The notes below the pieces were generated by a model that did no database searches, was not told the origin of the DNA, and saw nothing but the letters and a program-made list of their open reading frames with translations. This document shows, one piece after another, positions 60,964 through 64,000 of a DNA stretch of 64,000 bases; the first letter of the stretch is position 1; every line of letters begins with the position of its first letter. The DNA is taken from contig PMOI01000016.1 in NCBI GenBank assembly GCA_003162475.1, forward strand, positions 1-64,000. Direction: 5' to 3'. A program made the translations under genes and the position numbers. This DNA comes from Acidimicrobiaceae bacterium (lineage in GTDB: Bacteria; Actinomycetota; Acidimicrobiia; Acidimicrobiales; RAAP-2).

Positions 60964-61635
60964 TTACTTCGGTAACTTGCCGGTGGCCAGTGCTTCAGCC
61001 ATGGCCCAACCAAAGACCACTAGTCGCTGGCCCTTCTCGGGCTTCATACCTTTGAAAAACGTATCCGCGCCCTCGGGGATCGGGCCCTTTGAGGCCACGT
61101 AGTCGAGGCCCCCGACGGGTCCCGGCGAGACGGTCATCACGAAAGTCTTGTCGTCGATGGACTTCTCCGAACCGAAGCGCTTCGCGAGACGACGCCCCCA
61201 CGCCCGGTCTTCACCGGTGGGTCGGTACCCAAGACGCGGCACGACGTCGTCGAGTCCCGTGAAGGCGCGGTACCCGTCCGCCGACGTGAGTCGAGCGCCC
61301 AAGAGCACGTCCTCATCAGGGAAAGCGAGGAGGGCTCGACGGAACTGATCGTGCAAGATTGTCTTCAACGTCTGGTCGGACTTCGCGTTGCGGTCGACGA
61401 GGAGCAGCCCCACCAACAACGACGGCGTGCCACCAATTCGTTCGAGTGTGCAGAACGAGTAACCGCGAAGCTTGTTGCCTTCGCGAACGTGCGTGACGAG
61501 CACCCACTCCTCACGTTGCTTGGAGAGAAAGCCGATGTCGAAGCTGGGCTCTCGATCGACGCAGAGATCGGCCATTTCAGCCAATTCGGCGTCACTGAGG
61601 GCAGTGGTGTCTTTGGTGGTGACGTTCATTGCCAT
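60964..61635 (-). CDS. Protein of unknown function
   Basis: A 223-residue cytosolic protein. The N-terminal part (LSDAELAEMADLC, then EEWVLVTHVREGNKLRGYSF and LLVGLLLVDRN) is laid out like a degenerate acetyltransferase, and the C-terminal half has RAWGRRLAKRFG and SIDDKTFVMTV; no catalytic motif is certain. ATG 61635 with a TAGAAT box 8 bp upstream. It sits 4 bp from the convergent gene and 42 bp from dnaE. Confidence 0.55.
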   Translation of the reverse strand: MAMNVTTKDTTALSDAELAEMADLCVDREPSFDIGFLSKQREEWVLVTHVREGNKLRGYSFCTLERIGGTPSLLVGLLLVDRNAKSDQTLKTILHDQFRRALLAFPDEDVLLGARLTSADGYRAFTGLDDVVPRLGYRPTGEDRAWGRRLAKRFGSEKSIDDKTFVMTVSPGPVGGLDYVASKGPIPEGADTFFKGMKPEKGQRLVVFGWAMAEALATGKLPK

Positions 61636-61643
61636 AGGGGACC

Positions 61644-61649
61644 ATTCTA
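61644..61649 (-). promoter_or_regulatory. -10 box, near-leaderless promoter
   Basis: TAGAAT, 8 bp, then ATG 61635, separating this gene from dnaE transcription. Confidence 0.4.
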
Positions 61650-61677
61650 CGGGAGTTCTGTGACCCCTAAATCAACT

Positions 61678-64000
61678 TCAAGCTTTGATGACATTTCGGC
61701 CGAATTCTGAGCGTAGATCCGCGACCACACTGGGAATACTGACGTTGAAGTCCGGACCCAGCTTGAAGACCTTCCCGGCGGCGCCAGTATCGACCACGAC
61801 CGGTGAGGGACCGGGATACCGCGTCAAAATCTCTCGCAGCGTCGCGATGGAACGCTGCGTCAGGTCCTCGGGACGAAGCGAAAGACGTAATTCACTGTTC
61901 GCGCGTGCCTGGTGGAAGCGTTCGACGTCCACGGCACTGAAGCGCAGTTCCTCGTCGTTGTCGCTGAGGCGCACCTTTATCAAGACGACGTTGTCCTTCG
62001 CGAGGAAGCCACTGAACTTCTCGAAGGCCGCGACGGAGAAGTTGATGTCGAGCGATCCACCGAGGTCTTCCAACGTCACGCGAGCGTACTGCTTATTGGC
62101 CTTGGTCTGACGTAGTTGCACTTCGGCAAGAATGCCCCCCACGGTCACCGCCTTGCCACTGCGAGCGAGTTCCTCGGCTCGCTCGCGAATGGCGACGATC
62201 GAACCGTCGGTTCGCGCACCGAGGCTCTCACCCACTTCGTAGAGCGGGTGATCCGAGATGTAGGTGCCGAGCATCTCTCGTTCGAAGTCGAGCTTGACGG
62301 ACTGTTCGAATTCAATGTCCGCCAACGCGATCTCGGTTCCTTCCCAGTCGCCGTCGGTGCCCTCAGTGCTGAACGCGGCGAAGAGCGTCGTGATGCCGAG
62401 CGAGAGATCCTTGCGACGACTGAGTGTGACCTCGACGATCTCGTCCACCTTCAAGAGGAACGCGAGGCGCGGTACACCAAGTGAGTCGAAGGCGCCAGCT
62501 TTGATCAACGACTCCATGGAACGGCGGTTCAAGACCACGGGATCGACCCGGCGCACGAAGTCGTAGACGCTCGTGAATGCACCCGTAGCTTCTCGTTCGT
62601 GGACGATCTTCTCAACGAGTGCTTCTCCGACGTTTCGCACGGCGGCCAGTCCGAAGAGAATGGTGTCGTCCGTCGTCTGCGACGGCGCGTACTCGGCGAA
62701 GGACTCGTTCACGTCCGGCACGCCTACCTTGATGCCCATCTGGCGCGCTTCGTTCAGGTAGACCGCGGCCTTGTCCTTGTCGTCTCGAAATGACGTCAAG
62801 AGGGCCGCCATGTACTCCACCGGGTAGTTCGCCTTCAACCACGCGTTCTGGTACGCGATGAGCCCGTAGCCGTAGGCGTGACTCTTGGGAAAGGCGTAGT
62901 CGGCGAATGGCTCGATCTTGTCGAAGATCGCGTCACCGAGGGTCCGACCGTAGCCCTGACGTTCGGCTCCGTCGACGAACTTGGTGCGTTGGGCACGAAT
63001 CATCTCACGGATCTTTTTCGAACAGGCCTTGCGAAGGTCGTCCGCTTCGGTCATGGAGAAGCCCGCGATGGTCGTCGCGACGCGCATGATGTCCTCTTGG
63101 TAGATCATCAGTCCGTACGTCTCGGAGAGAATCTCTTCCAAGTCCGCGTGGTCGTAACTGACGCCCTGGCGCGCGTTCTTGCGGTCCGCGTAATCGTTGT
63201 GGACGTTCTCGCTAAGAGGACCTGGACGATAGAGCGCGACCAACGCCGCGATGTCGTCGAAACTCGTGGGCGAAAGACGACGCATGAGCTGGCGCATCTT
63301 GTCACCTTCGAGTTGGAATATCCCGATGGAGTTGCCCAGCTTCAACATGTCAAAGACCTTGGGGTCGTCGAGCGCGACGTGATCGATGTCGACGTCCACG
63401 CCGTGACGACGCTTGATGTGTTCGAGCGTGCGTTCGATGATCGCCAAGTTGCGAAGTCCGAGGAAGTCCATCTTCAACAGACCTAACTTCTCGATCGCGC
63501 TGGCCTCGTACTGCGTGACGATGGGCGCACCCTCGGCGCTCCCGTTCGGGCCAGACTTTCGTTGCACCGGCACGTACTCGAGCACCGGCTCTTTCGTGAT
63601 GACGACGGCGGCGGCGTGGATGCCGTCCTGGCGCCGCTTGTCGACGAAGCCCTTCGCGACGTCGACCACGTGCTTCACTTCGGCGTCGCCACTGTAGAGC
63701 GCGCGCAGTTCGCTGGCCTCACCGTAGCGACCCTCGTAGCCCGGTGTCGGCGTGAAGCAGGCCGCCAAGGGCAGGTCCTGACCCATTAGCAGTGGCGGCA
63801 TGGCCTTGGCGATCTTGTCGCCGAGTTGGGGTGGGTAACCGAGGACACGCGCGGCGTCGCGTACCGCGGCGCGAGCCTTGATCGTCGAGAACGTCACGAT
63901 CTGGGCGACGTGGTCCGAGCCGTAGCGTTCGGCGGCGTAGCGAATCATGTCACCGCGGTAGCGCTCATCAAAGTCCATGTCGATGTCGGGCATCTGACGA
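61678..64000 (-). CDS. dnaE: DNA polymerase III subunit alpha (partial)
   Basis: Replicative polymerase; the 5' part with the PHP domain lies past the right edge. The visible 774 residues begin at the palm active site (MPDIDMDFDERYRGDMI, the first catalytic Asp pair) and continue with QDGIHAAAVVI, GLLKMDFLGLRNL (third catalytic Asp region), YQEDIMRVA and KKIREM of the fingers, the helix-hairpin-helix near NRRSMESLIKAGAFDSL, and a C-terminal OB fold (VTVGGILAEVQLRQTKANKQYARVTLED is its core). It is of the DnaE1 type by length. Confidence 0.96.
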   Translation of the reverse strand, partial: RQMPDIDMDFDERYRGDMIRYAAERYGSDHVAQIVTFSTIKARAAVRDAARVLGYPPQLGDKIAKAMPPLLMGQDLPLAACFTPTPGYEGRYGEASELRALYSGDAEVKHVVDVAKGFVDKRRQDGIHAAAVVITKEPVLEYVPVQRKSGPNGSAEGAPIVTQYEASAIEKLGLLKMDFLGLRNLAIIERTLEHIKRRHGVDVDIDHVALDDPKVFDMLKLGNSIGIFQLEGDKMRQLMRRLSPTSFDDIAALVALYRPGPLSENVHNDYADRKNARQGVSYDHADLEEILSETYGLMIYQEDIMRVATTIAGFSMTEADDLRKACSKKIREMIRAQRTKFVDGAERQGYGRTLGDAIFDKIEPFADYAFPKSHAYGYGLIAYQNAWLKANYPVEYMAALLTSFRDDKDKAAVYLNEARQMGIKVGVPDVNESFAEYAPSQTTDDTILFGLAAVRNVGEALVEKIVHEREATGAFTSVYDFVRRVDPVVLNRRSMESLIKAGAFDSLGVPRLAFLLKVDEIVEVTLSRRKDLSLGITTLFAAFSTEGTDGDWEGTEIALADIEFEQSVKLDFEREMLGTYISDHPLYEVGESLGARTDGSIVAIRERAEELARSGKAVTVGGILAEVQLRQTKANKQYARVTLEDLGGSLDINFSVAAFEKFSGFLAKDNVVLIKVRLSDNDEELRFSAVDVERFHQARANSELRLSLRPEDLTQRSIATLREILTRYPGPSPVVVDTGAAGKVFKLGPDFNVSIPSVVADLRSEFGRNVIKA

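Noticed and set aside
1..64000. tRNA, rRNA, origin of replication and known metabolite riboswitches
   Set aside because: No cloverleaf, rRNA-like block or DnaA-box cluster was noticed by eye, and the rib and metK genes have no free upstream space for FMN or SAM riboswitches. A tRNAscan or Infernal run was not possible.

Overview
The window reads as a chromosomal segment of a moderately G+C-rich actinobacterium. Class Acidimicrobiia or a close relative is my inference. The support is: an actinobacterial-type integration host factor (mihF) next to gmk and rpoZ; a PriA without helicase motifs; menaquinone biosynthesis; and the order aroC-aroK-aroB-aroQ-efp-nusB / pyrR-pyrB-pyrC-carA-carB-pyrD-pyrF-mihF-gmk-rpoZ-coaBC-metK-priA-def-fmt-rpe-rib, which I know as an actinobacterial backbone. 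Many genes appear leaderless: a TANNNT -10 box sits 6-8 bp before an ATG or GTG with no Shine-Dalgarno. Inside operons the usual junction is a GTGA stop/start overlap. No rRNA, tRNA, CRISPR array, transposase or integrase was seen, and no gene-free stretch exceeds 300 bases; the longest, upstream of the sugar-binding protein near 56.3-56.5 kb, is about 260.

Layout. 0-2.6 kb (minus): pheS (partial), an rRNA methyltransferase, rplT, rpmI and infC, the last with a structured leader and an apparent ATC start. 2.6-5.5 kb: a DUF1844 protein, a two-component system, and a small secreted protein behind an array of 11-bp direct repeats. 5.5-16 kb (minus): one long housekeeping run from mihF through gmk, rpoZ, coaBC, metK, priA, def, fmt, rpe, ribD, ribBA and ribH to a short cold-shock-domain gene. 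16-25.1 kb (minus): the pyrimidine operon pyrR-B-C-carA-carB-pyrD-pyrF, whose leader contains a convincing PyrR-binding loop.

25.1-38.7 kb is a respiratory and copper block lying between pyrR and nusB. It holds a CtaG-type assembly factor and a second CtaG-like protein; a free Sco protein and a Sco domain fused to a ten-helix membrane protein; oxidase subunits III, I and II; a cupredoxin with a Cys-x3-Cys motif; a 37-residue membrane peptide; two paralogous two-helix membrane proteins; and a PsiE-like protein, a b561-like protein and a secreted phosphoesterase. Subunit I keeps all heme and CuB ligands but has lost the signature D-channel, K-channel and Mg-site residues.

38.7-43.7 kb (minus): nusB, efp, the shikimate genes aroQ, aroB, aroK and aroC, and an Nfu-type Fe-S protein. 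43.7-47.5 kb: small uncharacterised Cys-rich genes, a lipoprotein, tyrS and a CcdA-type protein. 47.5-52.9 kb: menD, menH, menA, menB and menE in divergent and convergent pairs. 52.9-57.5 kb: a xylose/ribose-type ABC importer and a Gfo/Idh dehydrogenase. 57.6-61.6 kb: an acetyltransferase, a YyaL-type thioredoxin-domain protein and two proteins of unknown function. The right edge cuts dnaE.

Menaquinone synthesis, the copper-dependent oxidase, its Sco/CtaG assembly factors and the thiol-handling CcdA fit an aerobic, menaquinone-based respiratory chain.
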